Origin: Hedera helix
Taxonomy: Eukaryota > Streptophyta > Magnoliopsida > Apiales > Araliaceae
DNA length: 64,000 bases
Assembly (NCBI GenBank): GCA_947179155.2
Contig: OX359269.1
Span: forward strand, 55,614,524 to 55,678,523
Direction: 5' to 3'
The position numbers and the translations under genes were made by a program. How positions within the stretch are numbered: position 1 is the first letter of the stretch; the number at the start of each line of letters is the position of its first letter. The notes under the pieces are model-generated. The model made no database searches and was not told where the DNA came from. It saw only the letters and a list, made by a program, of their open reading frames with translations. Below, one piece after another: positions 25,093 to 36,843 of the stretch.

Positions 25093-25955
25093 GCATAACG
25101 CATAATGCGAATGCGTTCGACAATAAATATGAAGAACAAGATAATGTCATAATGATATTTACATATTATATATATAAATCTCATTATATTATTTTATATT
25201 TATATACTCTTTTTGTTCTACAAAAAAAAAAAACGTTTTATAAAATTTATAAATATCAAAGATGAATATTTGTTCGATGTTTCTTGTTAAATTAATAGTG
25301 CATTGTTAGTTTAATGATGGTGAAATGATAATAAAATTATGATAACAAATTTAAAAATAATATATTATTTTATATCATCATCAATTAAAAAAAATAACTT
25401 TTTGCAAACTAATTAAAATAAATCGGCAACTGAATTCTTTTTTAAAAAAATTTTTGTGGGGCAAATGGAGAACTATAGTACTATAATTTAGTTATAAAAA
25501 TAATATAATATGTTGTAACTGACGAACATGCAACTGCAGAGTAGCATCTTGTACTTGTTCATTCCATGTTCAAAGAAGATTCCCTTTTGAAACATGGCAA
25601 TTAGAGGTTGCGTCAAGCCAATTGTTTTTGGCAGTCTCCCAGTGTACCGGTTAATAAATACATAAATAAATGGGGTGCTCAACCTACGAGCACTCTAGCA
25701 CCACTCTTTAGTCCATATTTTCTACTATATATTTGGGCACACTTTTTTTTTTACATCTAAAGACTACTAAATTTATTTTTCTCTTATTTCTATACAACAT
25801 TTTCTCTCTCCTCTATTTATAATAATTTGTCTTTGTATATATATTTGGTCTGAAAGTGTGCGAACAAAGATATGCTCATCCTAGTTTTCCTGTATGTAAA
25901 ACTAGATATATCAGATGGATGTAGCTAGGCACGCATGACGATAAATTTACTCTCT

Positions 25956-26226
25956 ATCTAAAACATGACTCTATGGAGAGAAGAAAGATAAGTTACAATT
26001 TACAAGTTAGAGCAATTCAACAAGTGACAAGCTAGAGAAGGAATTAGCCAACAAATTGAAAGAAATGAACGATGGAGGAAATCTATATATATATATATAT
26101 ATCTAAAACATGACTCTATGGAGAGAAGAAAGATAAGTTACAATTTACAAGTTAGAGCAATTCAACAAGTGACAAGCTAGAGAAGGAATTAGCCAACAAA
26201 TTGAAAGAAATGAACGATGGAGGAAA

Positions 26227-26245
<19 letters not shown>
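25956..26245. repeat. 145-bp tandem duplication
   Basis: Two essentially identical copies, 25956-26100 and 26101-26245, each begin ATCTAAAACATGACTCTATG and end in GAGGAAATC plus TA repeats. The second copy runs into a longer TA tract. The unit does not resemble P450 sequence. Confidence 0.95.

Positions 26246-26278
<33 letters not shown>
26229..26278. repeat. (TA)n microsatellite, 50 bp
   Basis: Pure TA repeat between the tandem duplication and the broken P450 exon. The P450 reading frame (GVEAF) stops making sense exactly at its edge. Confidence 0.95.
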
Positions 26279-26281
<3 letters not shown>

Positions 26282-27110
26282 GCGTAAATAAATGCCTCGA
26301 CTCCGCACCTCTCTAGCTTAACTTCCAGAATAGGTTCATCAGCCAGCTGAAGCAACACATCCACCATATCCTTGGCCACGTAATTACCCCCTCTTTCTCT
26401 CTCCTTGCATTATGCTCATCAAGCACATGCTCCGGAACTTTTTGCTCACTATTTTCATCCTCTTCACATAACACGCCGTTCAGCAAAAACAACTCTTCCA
26501 GCATCTTCTTGAGATGAATTCCTCGGGCTTCACGATTGCGTTCTCAGCTGACTCATCCAAATTAATACCGCTTCCCCAACACCATGCGGCTAATCACGTT
26601 CAAACGTACTCACGGTAGAAAGATAATCTTTCAATGCAATACTAGTAACTAGTAAGCATTCACTTCATTTCTTCCACCCTTATATACTCGCAGGATTCGA
26701 GTCGCTTTTCGCTAAATAGCTCCATTAGGCATATTCTTCGCGCTTGGCACCAGTAGGGTCCCCTAAGTGGACCATGTCATGTCGGAATAATTGTATGTGG
26801 TGTATTTGCCGGCGGCAGTTTTAGGACGGCCCACAAAGTTGACGTCCGTGGTTTTGAGGAAGATTTTGGCCATTTCGGCGGAGGAGCCAACCACTACTGG
26901 GAAGGATCCGAAGCGGAGTTGCAAAATGGAACCGTATTTTTGGGACAGTTCGTGGATGGAACGGTGGGGAGGGAGCCAATGAGGTTAAGGTTTTCGATAA
27001 TTGGCCATGGTTTTGGGCCAGGCGCTGGATTAAGGTTCCGGTGCTTCTGTGCACTGCGGAAATATTTTGGGAGTACGTAGAGAGAGAGCGAGAGTTGCAA
27101 GCCATGTTAA
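26279..27110 (-). pseudogene. CYP71-type cytochrome P450 relic, first-exon part
   Basis: Reading the minus strand from 27110 downward and changing frames gives the P450 N-terminal hallmarks in order: a hydrophobic start, the proline hinge APGPKPWPIIENLNLIGSLP, LSQKYGSILQLRFGSFPVVV, MAKIFLKTTDVNFVGRPKTA, GPYWCQARRICLMELFSEKR, NVISRMVLGKRY, AENAIVKPEEF, LEELFLLNGVL, EHVLDEHNARREKEG and AKDMVDVLLQLADEPILEVK. There is a single-base loss at SLP|RSIHEL, a TAG stop with frame change after SDMTWST, an internal deletion after NGVL, and another shift after RREKEG. Helix I (A/GGxDTS) is absent. An intact relative would oxidise hydrophobic plant metabolites at the ER membrane. Confidence 0.88.
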
Positions 27111-27304
27111 AGCCCAAGTAGGAGCTTCCATTATTATTAGGTATTGGAGGTTTACGGCGGGATTGTTTTAACACCCCAGTCCCACATTAGTTAATGTGGA
27201 ATATTTAAATGTGTATATAATGATTCAAGTTATTATCATTAATATCTTCAGTTATGACTTTTTAGGTAAATATGTGGTGGGCTAAGATGACTCGAGAAAT
27301 ATTA

Positions 27305-27535
27305 TTGAGACAATGCAGTAGGCTTTATTCTGCTATGATCTGATTCGGACTCGAGATTTAATCCAGATTGTTACAATTGTGGGCTTATTCTGCTATGAAA
27401 ATTCCGATTGTTACAATTGCGGGCTTATTCTGCTATGATTTGATTCGGACTCGAGATTTGACTTGGTCCGGATTGTTATAATTGTGGGCTTATTATGCTA
27501 TGATTTTGATCCGAATTGTTACAATTGTGATTGTC
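27305..27535. repeat. Short tandem array (GGGCTTATTCTGCTATGA unit)
   Basis: The core GGCTTATTCTGCTATGA followed by GATTCGGACTCGAGATTT and GATTGTTACAATTG recurs about four times with deletions of part of the unit (27309, 27381, 27422 and 27487). It lies between the P450 relic and LOX and is non-coding. Confidence 0.75.
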
Positions 27536-28260
27536 TTAAGTAGCTAGTGATGCTGTGGTGATTGAATTTGAACTGAGGGAGGAAGGGATAATATTTATAG
27601 CGGCAGTGTGACTTCTACTCTGTTCCATGGTGCAAAAAGTCGACAAACTTGACCAAACTCGTAAAATTACGGCAATTTTTCCTTTGGTCAAAGAAAAACG
27701 TTTTTGTTGCCTTTACTCCCCGTTTTAAAATTAGAAAGAACTTTAAAAATACAAACTTTTAACCATAAAAATATAAAGTTGATCTTTTTACAAATATTTT
27801 CCATTTTTAGCTCTACAGAATCTAGACATTCTCTGTCCACAGTGCTGAGCTTTGCTTCTCAACTAAGCAGGAAAAATCAGCAACTTTGTGTTGCCCCCCT
27901 AAAAAGATCGACCGCTAATTCTTTTGCAGACACAGCAGTTAAAAGTTAGCACGGACAAAAGATGGATTCAAACTCAATTCTCATCCATTTATAAGGCATC
28001 CATATATTACAACTTGCTTATATATATATCACTGCTTCCCTCTATACCTGATACGGTCACCCTATATATATATATATATATATACATATCACCCCTTCCC
28101 TCTATTAAGTGATATGGTCCCCCCACCCCTTCCACCTTCTAGATTAAACTAACACTTGTTTAGATCACATAACCTAACAGATATATCCAAGTGTTTATTG
28201 TCAAATGGCACTAATTACAAAGAGATCCACCTCCAAATTTTATTGGGCAGCTAAATTAGA

Positions 28261-30424
28261 TTATATGGATACACTATTAGGAACACCTCTGCATGTTACC
28301 CCAGGCTCAGAATTTGGGGCAAGAAGCTCGTAAGGTAACACACCAGCACCACATCTATTCCTAAGTTTAGGAGCACGGTTTCTTTCATCGATTTCTTTCT
28401 CTATCTGTCTGATTTCAGCTGAGAACCTGTAAAATGCATCAACAATTTCAGCATCCCCGGTCCAAATGGAGGGTTGACTTCTCTCTCCAATGTACTCCTC
28501 ATCGGGTGAGTGAGTGGACAATGTGTCAACCACGGCCATGTACTTGGTTGATTGCAACAAACTTGGAATTGATGAGAGAAAATATTTCTGGGGATCAGCG
28601 AGGAAGTTGACATATTCAGGATCATTTTCATCTGGAATTAATCGTCGCATGAGTGGTGGCCGGTTCGGCACATAACCGCCGTAAGGATACTGACCAAAGT
28701 TCAGTGCAGCATGTTGGGCAGATGCAAGCCAGATGATGGTGGTGAGAATTGAAGTGAGATCTTCACTGGTGGCTAATGTGGGCCACCAGCTTTCATGGCA
28801 CAGGTCAGCATGGCCCACATTGATGAACTCCGTATACCAGGCTTGGAGCTCACTGTCGTTGCAGACTAGCCTCGAGTCTGGGTAGTAACGATCCACGTAT
28901 GTGCGGACCCAGTTTTCAATAGCAGCCCAAATTAGAAGCCCGTCAGCGGCATATGGATAGTCCTCAATTAGGAGTTTCAAGCCATGTGGCTGTGTTGGGT
29001 CCGGTACTGCCATACCCCTGCAAAGGATGCATTCCTCATTAGCTACCAAAATCTCAAAGAATTATTATAAGATGTTTTGTATTGACCATAAACATCTCCC
29101 AAGGTTGTTGAATGAGCTTTGTCACCACGTGCAAGAATGTAAATTCAAAACTTGCAAATGCACACCTCCTTGAGAGAGAAGGCAATGATTATCTATACTC
29201 TAATTCTCAACAAAAATCATAATGTTTTGTGATAGCTACCTTCGGATGAGATCAGCTGGAAGGCCCTCTAAATCAAAGCGCCAATTCTTATAGGCAGCAG
29301 CACTGATCTCCATGCTGTAGCGACCAGGAGTGAAGCAAGACTCAATAACGCCATCAGCATTGATCAAATTCTGGCGAGCTATAGCATTTATCTCGAGGGT
29401 GTATCTCATGTGTGGGTCTAGAAGCTTAAAAATGGGGTGCATCGCACTCAATTGCCTATGTGCTGCAAGAATTAATGGTTCCATGCACGCATGTGTACGT
29501 AACCTGTATATGATGATGAAAGGCAAATTTCGTAAATCATTTCACATATGGCCCAAAAAAAATAAAGCATGCCAACTTGGAAACCAATATTGCTTACCAG
29601 TGGTTGGCAAGTTGATGAACTCCGGCATCATTGGAGCATACATGGGCTTTGGCAAGCTGCCACATCCAATTGCCAGTGGCGTCAACTGGAGGTGTGACCA
29701 CACACTTTAACCGGGAACTAGGACCAGTCTCAGGGAGGCTAAGCTCAATGGCGATGGGTTTGAGAGTGCCTAATGGGGTCAAGAAAAAGATTGTACGTGT
29801 TGCATATGCTTTGCGGCCATCAAGGGCATTAATTCGGTCAAGAAATGGTAGGTAAATATCATGGTAGTCCACGATAAAAAGTTTATTTTCCTCCAAAGCC
29901 TGCTTAAAATACCATAATCTAATTAGAAATTGAGACCATAGCGGCTTAGGTTCTTGAACACGATTGGAATTAACTTGGGATCAATAGAAGAAACAATTGT
30001 ACTCAAATTCCGGATATACATATCATTAATAGTAAGGGAAGAGATGGTCTTAGTGATTGTTCATTACCTGTTGTATGGTCATTCCGTTGAGATTGCCAGC
30101 AATGTGTTCTTCTTTAAGTGCTGACTCTTGTGGGCCATATATCTCAGGGTCAAGGTTGCTCACTGGTGGGAAAACCTGAAGCTTTTCAATGCTAACCGGG
30201 TTAACTCCTGCTACTGCTTGTCGAGCAAACTCGTCATCTCTTAACCATGCAAACTTGTCCTCTGCATGTGCAGATAATATGTTACTTACAATTACAATAT
30301 TTTACTATTATTGTTAATGTTATTGTTGTTAGTATTATTTTTATTATTAATGTTATTACTATTACTATTTTTATTTTGGTCCCAATAAGCCAACGCTGGG
30401 TTTTGAAGAATGAAGATCCTCTGT

Positions 30425-30455
<31 letters not shown>

Positions 30456-33376
30456 GTACATGTTCTATATATTTGGGTTTTGGCACCCCCTATAAAAACG
30501 TAAAAGTAAAAAAGGCTTTAGAATTTACTCAAGTAAAAAAAGTTTTTGACATAGGACTTTACTTGGACTGTTGTGTATGTATATATATAATTTTTAATGG
30601 GTCTTACTTGCTCTTTAATAAGCCCATAACTTTAAATTACATGCTTTATAATTAATGTCATAATGGCCCACACAAAATTTTGCGGCCCATGTCATTGGTT
30701 GGTAAGGACTAGATGATCAACAGTCTACCAACTTGTTTATAAAGTGATCGAACTCATGTTCACTCTTCCAGTTTCTATTGCAACTACCGAACGATCATTT
30801 TTAACTATGAATATCATCAAAACTAGGTTTCGATCTAAAAGATGGAGGATGATTTTTTCACCGACTCTTTGATTTTATATATTGAAAGGGAAATTGCTGT
30901 GAAGTTTAATATATAATCAATCATAGACGACTTTCTTTGAAAGAACGTTGGGTTCTATTTTGATATATAATTTTGACACCCCCTGAAACAAAATCCGGGC
31001 TCCGCCCCTGAAGCCAACCTTGACAAGTTACAAATGAAGGCAGTAAAAATGAAATGTACTCGTGTAATTTTATTCGCTTTAAGTGAACCTCTAAAATTAC
31101 TCAATTTTTGGTAAACTTATGTTGAGCAGATTGTGTAATCAATCAAATTAATTGTCAAGAGATGGTAACTTAGAAAAATATTATAAGTTGAGTAATTCTT
31201 ACTAGAAGCTATCTTGGGGGTGTCATATTTGAGAAGGTCACCCTGGCTAGATCCCTGAATCCTGCTTACCACATTGGGTAGAGGGAGCTTCTGCAAGAGT
31301 TCATCCTGTAACCCTAGCTTGAGGAGTAGACCTTCACTGTAGAGACTGTCAATGTGTCCGAACCCCTTGAAATCATGATTATTCGATGAGATGCTTGCCA
31401 TTAATGATGGAACTAGATTATGGAGTACAGCTTTCAGTCTACCAGCCGAGAATGTATTCTGCTTACTCTCCTCAAACTGCTCGTCACGTGGAACATACAT
31501 TGGCAATGGCTTTTCCACTCTGCTCTCAGCATGCATATCTGCAGCAAAAAACAGAAACAAAAATTTAAGCTCAATGATGTAGTGCCAAGAATTATGCCTC
31601 TAAAACCTAAACTGCTGCACCAAATAAACCTAGAATATATGCCTATATCTTTAGTGGAAACAGTATCTTTCTCATAAAATTTATAAGGTACCACTAAGCA
31701 CACTTATGCTGACCTGCAGGCAGTCTGTCTATTTATATTTTGTTAAAAAATAATGGACAAAGAAGGCATATATTACCTGTATCAGTAGGAATACGCCCAG
31801 TGCGACAGCGCCTTGGATATGGGAGCTTTTCACCTCCAAGTGTTGGCCTAACAAAATCAGTACCCCTATCAGGATTCCCCAAATCATTGTACACATCATA
31901 ATCGTATACCCGATCCGACAACTTCCTTATGCCTTTGCTGTCGCCCCTCAAATCTTTCAGCTCTTTCTCTCTTAATGCTTTCAGCCCCACTGGCGTCTCA
32001 CTGGGTAGATATGGCTATTCATATAAAGAAATGTAAAATATATTAATTGCGAGTCTTAAGAGAATAAGGCCTTTATTAGTGGCTAATTGTTTTGGTAGAC
32101 AGTTCTCGTGCATGTCCAGTTTTATATAGGCAACCAATTGTCTAAAGTAATAAGTTGTTGATATGTTTAGCGATAAATAGTACTATACACATGACCCATG
32201 AAGCCAAGAACATGGGATTTTTTACTTTGTAATCCATCAAGTGGTCAATGGAGAATCTCAATAAATGCACTAATGACTACAATTTTATTCCCGAGATGTA
32301 ACTTAGCAGTACTTGAGGGCCAAACAGTATACTATCTAGTATTGGAGCTTATCTTTTGAATCATTAAACACCCTCAATCAAGATCAATAGATCACTGTCT
32401 ATCTATATCTACATCTATATTGCAATGGATTACTAACACTAGAGTAATAAAATAAGATGATGAAATTTTGATTAGCACTGTCTGAAAAAGTCTTCAAGGT
32501 TGAAAAGAAAATAAAGGAAAACGGAAAAAACAAAATAAGTGATAAAAAAAAGTCATTATGTTCAATTACCTGATTAGAGAAAAAGATTCTTTTGTCAGGA
32601 TGATCTTTCTTAGATTGAACCCATGAGTTACAGGGGAAATGAACTGGACCGCATGCAAATCCTTCAAGAGTGATACTCTCCAGGAACAACTCCTTCTGGT
32701 GCTTGTTGCTCACAGTGATCGCCCCTGGCACCCCAAAATTTGAATCCACCATGAAATCCGCGGTGTAATTGACCCTGCCTGCTCTCACATTCGATTTCTT
32801 TGACCAATCCTTTAACACAGCCTCCTTGCTTTTCTTTGGAGTTCTAGTTTCTTCAACATTCAAATATAGTGTCAAATCAATCACAATAAAATATCATAAC
32901 ATGGTAAAAGTAGAATTTATCAAAATCAATAAGAGACCCATATAAGAAAACCCAAATAATTGCCTAAAACAGTTAGTTAAAAGCAAGATTAGAAATAATT
33001 TGTGAAAACCCAATGGCTTACTTGGATCAATTTCGGTGCTAACAAGTTGTAGAACAACATTCCTTCCAATTTTGTCGGTGAAAGCATCTAATTGCTTCAG
33101 AATCGTCTCCTTGAAATCTTCCTTATTCTTGTTTCGAACAGTCACCACAGCTCTCACCTTGAATTTGACAGCTTTTTCGGGGACAAATCTCACAAAATTA
33201 TCACTAATAGCTGATACCGGAGTTGTTCTCGCAAGCTTCCTTACTTGAACTCTCCTTTTTTCGAGAGGAATCACAACTGGGTTGACACTATTTCTCTGAT
33301 TGAAATAATTATTCAAAGTAATAGATGAAGATCTATCCAACACAGAGGAACCCATGATTTCCTTAACAAGTGCCAT
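28261..33376 (-). CDS. LOX2: Chloroplast 13-lipoxygenase (LOX2 type), 908 aa
   Basis: Non-heme iron dioxygenase that adds O2 to C13 of linolenic or linoleic acid in plastids; this feeds jasmonate and green-leaf-volatile synthesis. Exons in transcription order: 33022-33376, 32570-32850, 31777-32014, 31203-31538, 30068-30261, 29598-29899, 29240-29503 and 28261-29017. All are GT-AG and close in frame. Residues 1-60 are a basic, Ser-rich transit peptide. A PLAT/LH2 beta-barrel follows (VRFVPEKAVKFKVRAVVTVR to VHFPCNSWVQSKKDHPDKR), then the catalytic helical domain. Iron ligands are visible: His563 and His568 (VHQLANHW), His759 and Asn763 (HAALNFGQYPYGGY) and the C-terminal Ile908 (NSVSI). Nothing essential is missing. 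That it is 13-specific is inferred from overall LOX2 similarity and the transit peptide, not tested. Intron 4 hosts a hAT relic. Confidence 0.96.
30424..30450. repeat. (TA)n tract in LOX intron 4
   Basis: A 26-bp TA repeat near the exon-5 end of intron 4, next to the transposase relic. Confidence 0.85.
30700..30975 (+). pseudogene. hAT-family transposase C-terminus relic, antisense in LOX intron 4
   Basis: The plus strand reads VYQLVYKVIELMFTLPVSIA, TTERSFLTMNIIKTRFRSK, then after a frame change KMEDDFFTDSLILYIEREIA and, past a stop, SIIDDF. This is the hAT dimerisation motif (LPVSTATTERxFS.MxxIKTxLRxxMxDxFLxDxLILYIE) of plant zinc-finger-MYM-like or TTF-type hAT transposases. It contains one frameshift and several stops. 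CACCCCCT-containing sequence flanks it at 30480 and 30980. It is transcribed, if at all, only as LOX intron RNA in antisense orientation. Confidence 0.85.
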
Positions 33377-33620
33377 CTTAATGAACTAACTCTCTCCTCT
33401 CCCTTCAAAAACTGGGTCTGCGTTTATTGTTGTAGAGGGAAGAGAGAATATGGAAACTGATACTCTATCAAGACGTGGCTTGGTGGGAGATTGATCTGGT
33501 GCAATTCTATCTATGTATATATGTGTGTATGTATAGGAGAGAGGGTTGTTGGTGACGAGTCATAAACATATGAGGTGGTTCAAGGAGTGATTATTAACTG
33601 CTTACCTGCCGTCTGCGTGT
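33377..33620 (-). promoter_or_regulatory. LOX 5' leader and proximal promoter
   Basis: Upstream of the ATG the leader is CT/GA-rich. On the minus strand, an AGCCACGTCT element (33471-33480) matches the ACGT core of G-box/ABRE sites, and a TATATATACATAG-type AT motif lies further out (33511-33530). G-box sites are bound by MYC/bZIP factors and are common in jasmonate-responsive LOX promoters. Their use here is an inference. Confidence 0.4.
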
Positions 33621-34267
33621 GATGTTGTACGTTATTTATGTGTTTTTGATATTTAAAATAAATTATTTTATTTTAAGTATTAAAATAACAGTATATAAAA
33701 AATATGAAATAGATATCTCAGAAGTATTTAATAATTTTTTTAGTTTAAGAGATTATCACTATTTTTAAAATATTGTTACGTAATATTCTAAATCAATTAT
33801 ATACTGTCATTTTAATATATGTAGTGAATTTTTTATATCTAAACTGATTATACATATTACAATAATAACATATAATTGACCTGCAATATTATTACGTGAT
33901 GATAATACTTTAGTAACACCGAATAATTTTTCCAGGGCCATTTTCAGCTTCAAGACTCGAGAGCATGGGGAAAGATCTTAGTGGCCTCACGTTTAAAATT
34001 TTCTTATTGCAACTAACACGCGTTTTTGAATCTGAAATTTTTTTCTTTTGCAACTTTTTTGTTTCCGGGTTTTTAGTCAAACCCGGTTGCCGGGTAAACG
34101 CTAAACACGCGGTAACCGGAAGTCGGATAGAAAGTGAGATATATTCGCCTAATGGACCTTTATGTCATTTTCTTCTACCAAATTGGCAACCTCGTCCCAG
34201 TGCTGACTGCTCTGACAAGACCGACGTTTATTTTTTTCAACATAATAAAAATAGTACGGCTAATTTG

Positions 34268-34268
<1 letters not shown>

Positions 34269-34311
<43 letters not shown>
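34269..34311. repeat. (TA)n microsatellite, 43 bp
   Basis: Pure TA repeat in intergenic DNA upstream of LOX. Confidence 0.9.
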
Positions 34312-34313
<2 letters not shown>

Positions 34314-34500
34314 CATATCTTTTTTGTTTTAGTCCGTCTTAAATTATGTTGTACGTACATTCAATACTATTAGTCTACTAACATTTTTAACAAATTTTAG
34401 AGGTTTATTTGGAAAAGTAAAAAAATTAAAAGTAATCGCTTTGGAAACTATCTTTTAAATTTGGAAAGGAAAAAGTAGTTGCACTTATTTCATGGTTTAG

Positions 34501-34503
<3 letters not shown>

Positions 34504-34562
<59 letters not shown>
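34504..34562. repeat. (TA)n microsatellite, about 59 bp
   Basis: The longest dinucleotide tract in the window, 190 bp from the previous one; both are followed by TTTCAT. Confidence 0.93.
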
Positions 34563-34564
<2 letters not shown>

Positions 34565-34947
34565 CATGTCCTAAAAGAAAAAGATACCACATTCCATGTA
34601 TATCGGCCATTATCTGATGAAGCTAAATGAGAGCTAATTCAATTCTTTTTATTGAACGAAGGGAATAGTTAAGAGTACGAATATGCTATGTTAATCAAAC
34701 TAATATTTTGGTCTGTTAAGATGATCTCATGGGTGACATTAGTTAATCTATCCTCGAGTCTGGCCATGAGTTTAAGATTGCTAATAAATTTAACAACCTT
34801 TTCAACTTCCATGTTTAAGAAAGTTCTGCCAAGTAATTAATAAGAAAATATTAAGCTCACAAGAAAATTTGACGATTAATTAATTATAAAATATTTCCTA
34901 CTTTATTTTGGAATCTTGTTACTAGAATGGTTAAAAAGTAAAACACT

Positions 34948-35209
34948 AATGTTACTTTTGGGTTAGAGGAATGAATGTGAGAATAGAATGATTCATTTTT
35001 ATGCAATAAAAAAATTTGTGTTTGGTTGCTCTATTGGAATGGAATGGATCATTTTCATCCTTCCCAAATTTATGAATTTTATTCATCGAGAGATGGCATG
35101 AAATGATTCATTCTAATTAGAATAGAATGAATTATTCTTCCCTTCATTTCATTCATTTCTTTGTTCCATTTTTTTACTCGTTCCATTCTTTCATTCCAAA
35201 CGTAACATG
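34948..35209. mobile_element. Foldback MITE with ATGTTAC termini
   Basis: The left end ATGTTACTTTTGGGTTAGAGGAATGAA and the right end (reverse complement CATGTTACGTTTGGAATGAA) are imperfect inverted repeats. The interior is dense with ATTCATTC/GAATGAAT words on both strands. The superfamily is not certain; hAT or Harbinger are possible. Confidence 0.6.
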
Positions 35210-36363
35210 AAGAAGAAGCTTTGCGAGTGGAACAGAAATAAAATAATCCCAATGGAAATCCGATCCCATAAGTTGAGCGAATATTGTTCCACTTACAATT
35301 TTTTTTTATAAAAATTAGTTTACAAAATAATGTGTTAAAATTTAATTAGTTTACATAATGATGTGTCAAAATTTAAATAGTAAATTATTCATGAGTAAGT
35401 TCAATACTTATAACCAATTATTACTATACACATCATTTTATATATTTTTTTGTAATAATTTTTTAATTAGAGATTATTTTTGACATGAAATGGATATATC
35501 CATTATGGACATTAGACCTGACAAAATGTGACCCAGCAATCGGCCTAGTCTACTCTTAAAAAATTGGGATTTGGGTCTTATTTTTTTAGTTAAAAAAAAT
35601 TAGGTCATTTTGGCTCAACCCATGGCCCAATTGTTTTTTAATAAAAAAAATATTAAATTTGTACTTGATTTTCTTGTAATATAACAATGTACGCTTTACC
35701 AGCATCGCTACTTAGCACTAATAACTAATCCTCCGATGGCTTCTGATTGAAATAACAAAGATGAGCAACACTTGTACAATGTTCCTTTTTGTTGGTACAA
35801 CTTTTGGTCTTGTCCCTGCATTGCCTTGTTAATATTTTTTTTTCCGCTTAAAAAATTTAAAAGTTAAAGGTAGCGGTTTTTTGGATTTAGGTGGTTAGGC
35901 ACATATAAACATATGCTTGTTCACAAGCATATGGAGCTGCATGTAAAGAAGCCTGTGAACATAAAAAGGAACGCATGAATAGATTGTATTATAAATAGGC
36001 ACATAAATATATAGGTAGGAAAGGGGAATACTAAGGCAAAGCATATGTATATATATAAAATAGAAGTATATATAATGTAAAGGCATGCTGCATACATATG
36101 TCATTGTGTGCGACAGTGGTGAACCACAGTCATTGACTCGTGAATTGATGATACTTGGTTTCGTTGATTGGTCTGATAAACGTTTTGGAAGGTTTAAAAA
36201 CAATTATGTTGCTCCTTTTTATTGTTGCATAGTATTGAAATAGTCAAATACTGCCTCCGCCTTGAGTTAATAATATATCAGTGTTCGATGAAAAGCTAGT
36301 TACCTCAATATTTTTTTTTTTTAAATAAAAAGAGAATCAAATCAAAATTTTAATTTATATAGC

Positions 36364-36366
<3 letters not shown>

Positions 36367-36411
<45 letters not shown>
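36367..36411. repeat. (TA)n microsatellite, 45 bp
   Basis: Uninterrupted TA tract. Confidence 0.9.
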
Positions 36412-36413
<2 letters not shown>

Positions 36414-36658
36414 TCTGGCTCTAGTCCGAGCTGGCTTGGGCAAATGGCCTCTTATTTTTAACCTAAAAAAATTTAAAATATTTCGGCCTTACCCGAATTT
36501 AACTTGGCCCACTTATGACTTGATTCGTTTAGACCGATTCAACCCTTTTGTCAAATTTAATCATAATATATTATTATTGAAGTTGCGCTCTTAACGAATG
36601 GTTTGTTGGTCCTATTCTTTGATTAAATTCGTTGTGCCCACAAAGCCACCCATTTCTT

Positions 36659-36843
36659 GGCCAATGACGGAGCCGGTTAGTATGAAATTAATTTTATGAT
36701 AAATTGGACAATAAATCAATACATTGCTGACATGCAGTTTAGGGGTATTTTTTCTCTATGCGTGTTAGTGCTGTATTGGTCCATTGTCCCACTTACTATA
36801 AAATTAATTTCATGTTAAACCGAATTTGTCAATGACAGCCATG
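36659..36843. mobile_element. Foldback MITE with 75-bp arms
   Basis: The left arm (GGCCAATGACGGAGCCGGTT, AGTATGAAATTAATTTTATG, ATTGGACAAT, CAATACATTGCTGACA) mirrors the right arm reversed (GGCTGTCATTGACAAATTCG, AACATGAAATTAATTTTATA, TGGGACAATG, CCAATACAGCAC). A loop of only about 30 bp separates them. It has no coding potential. Confidence 0.75.
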
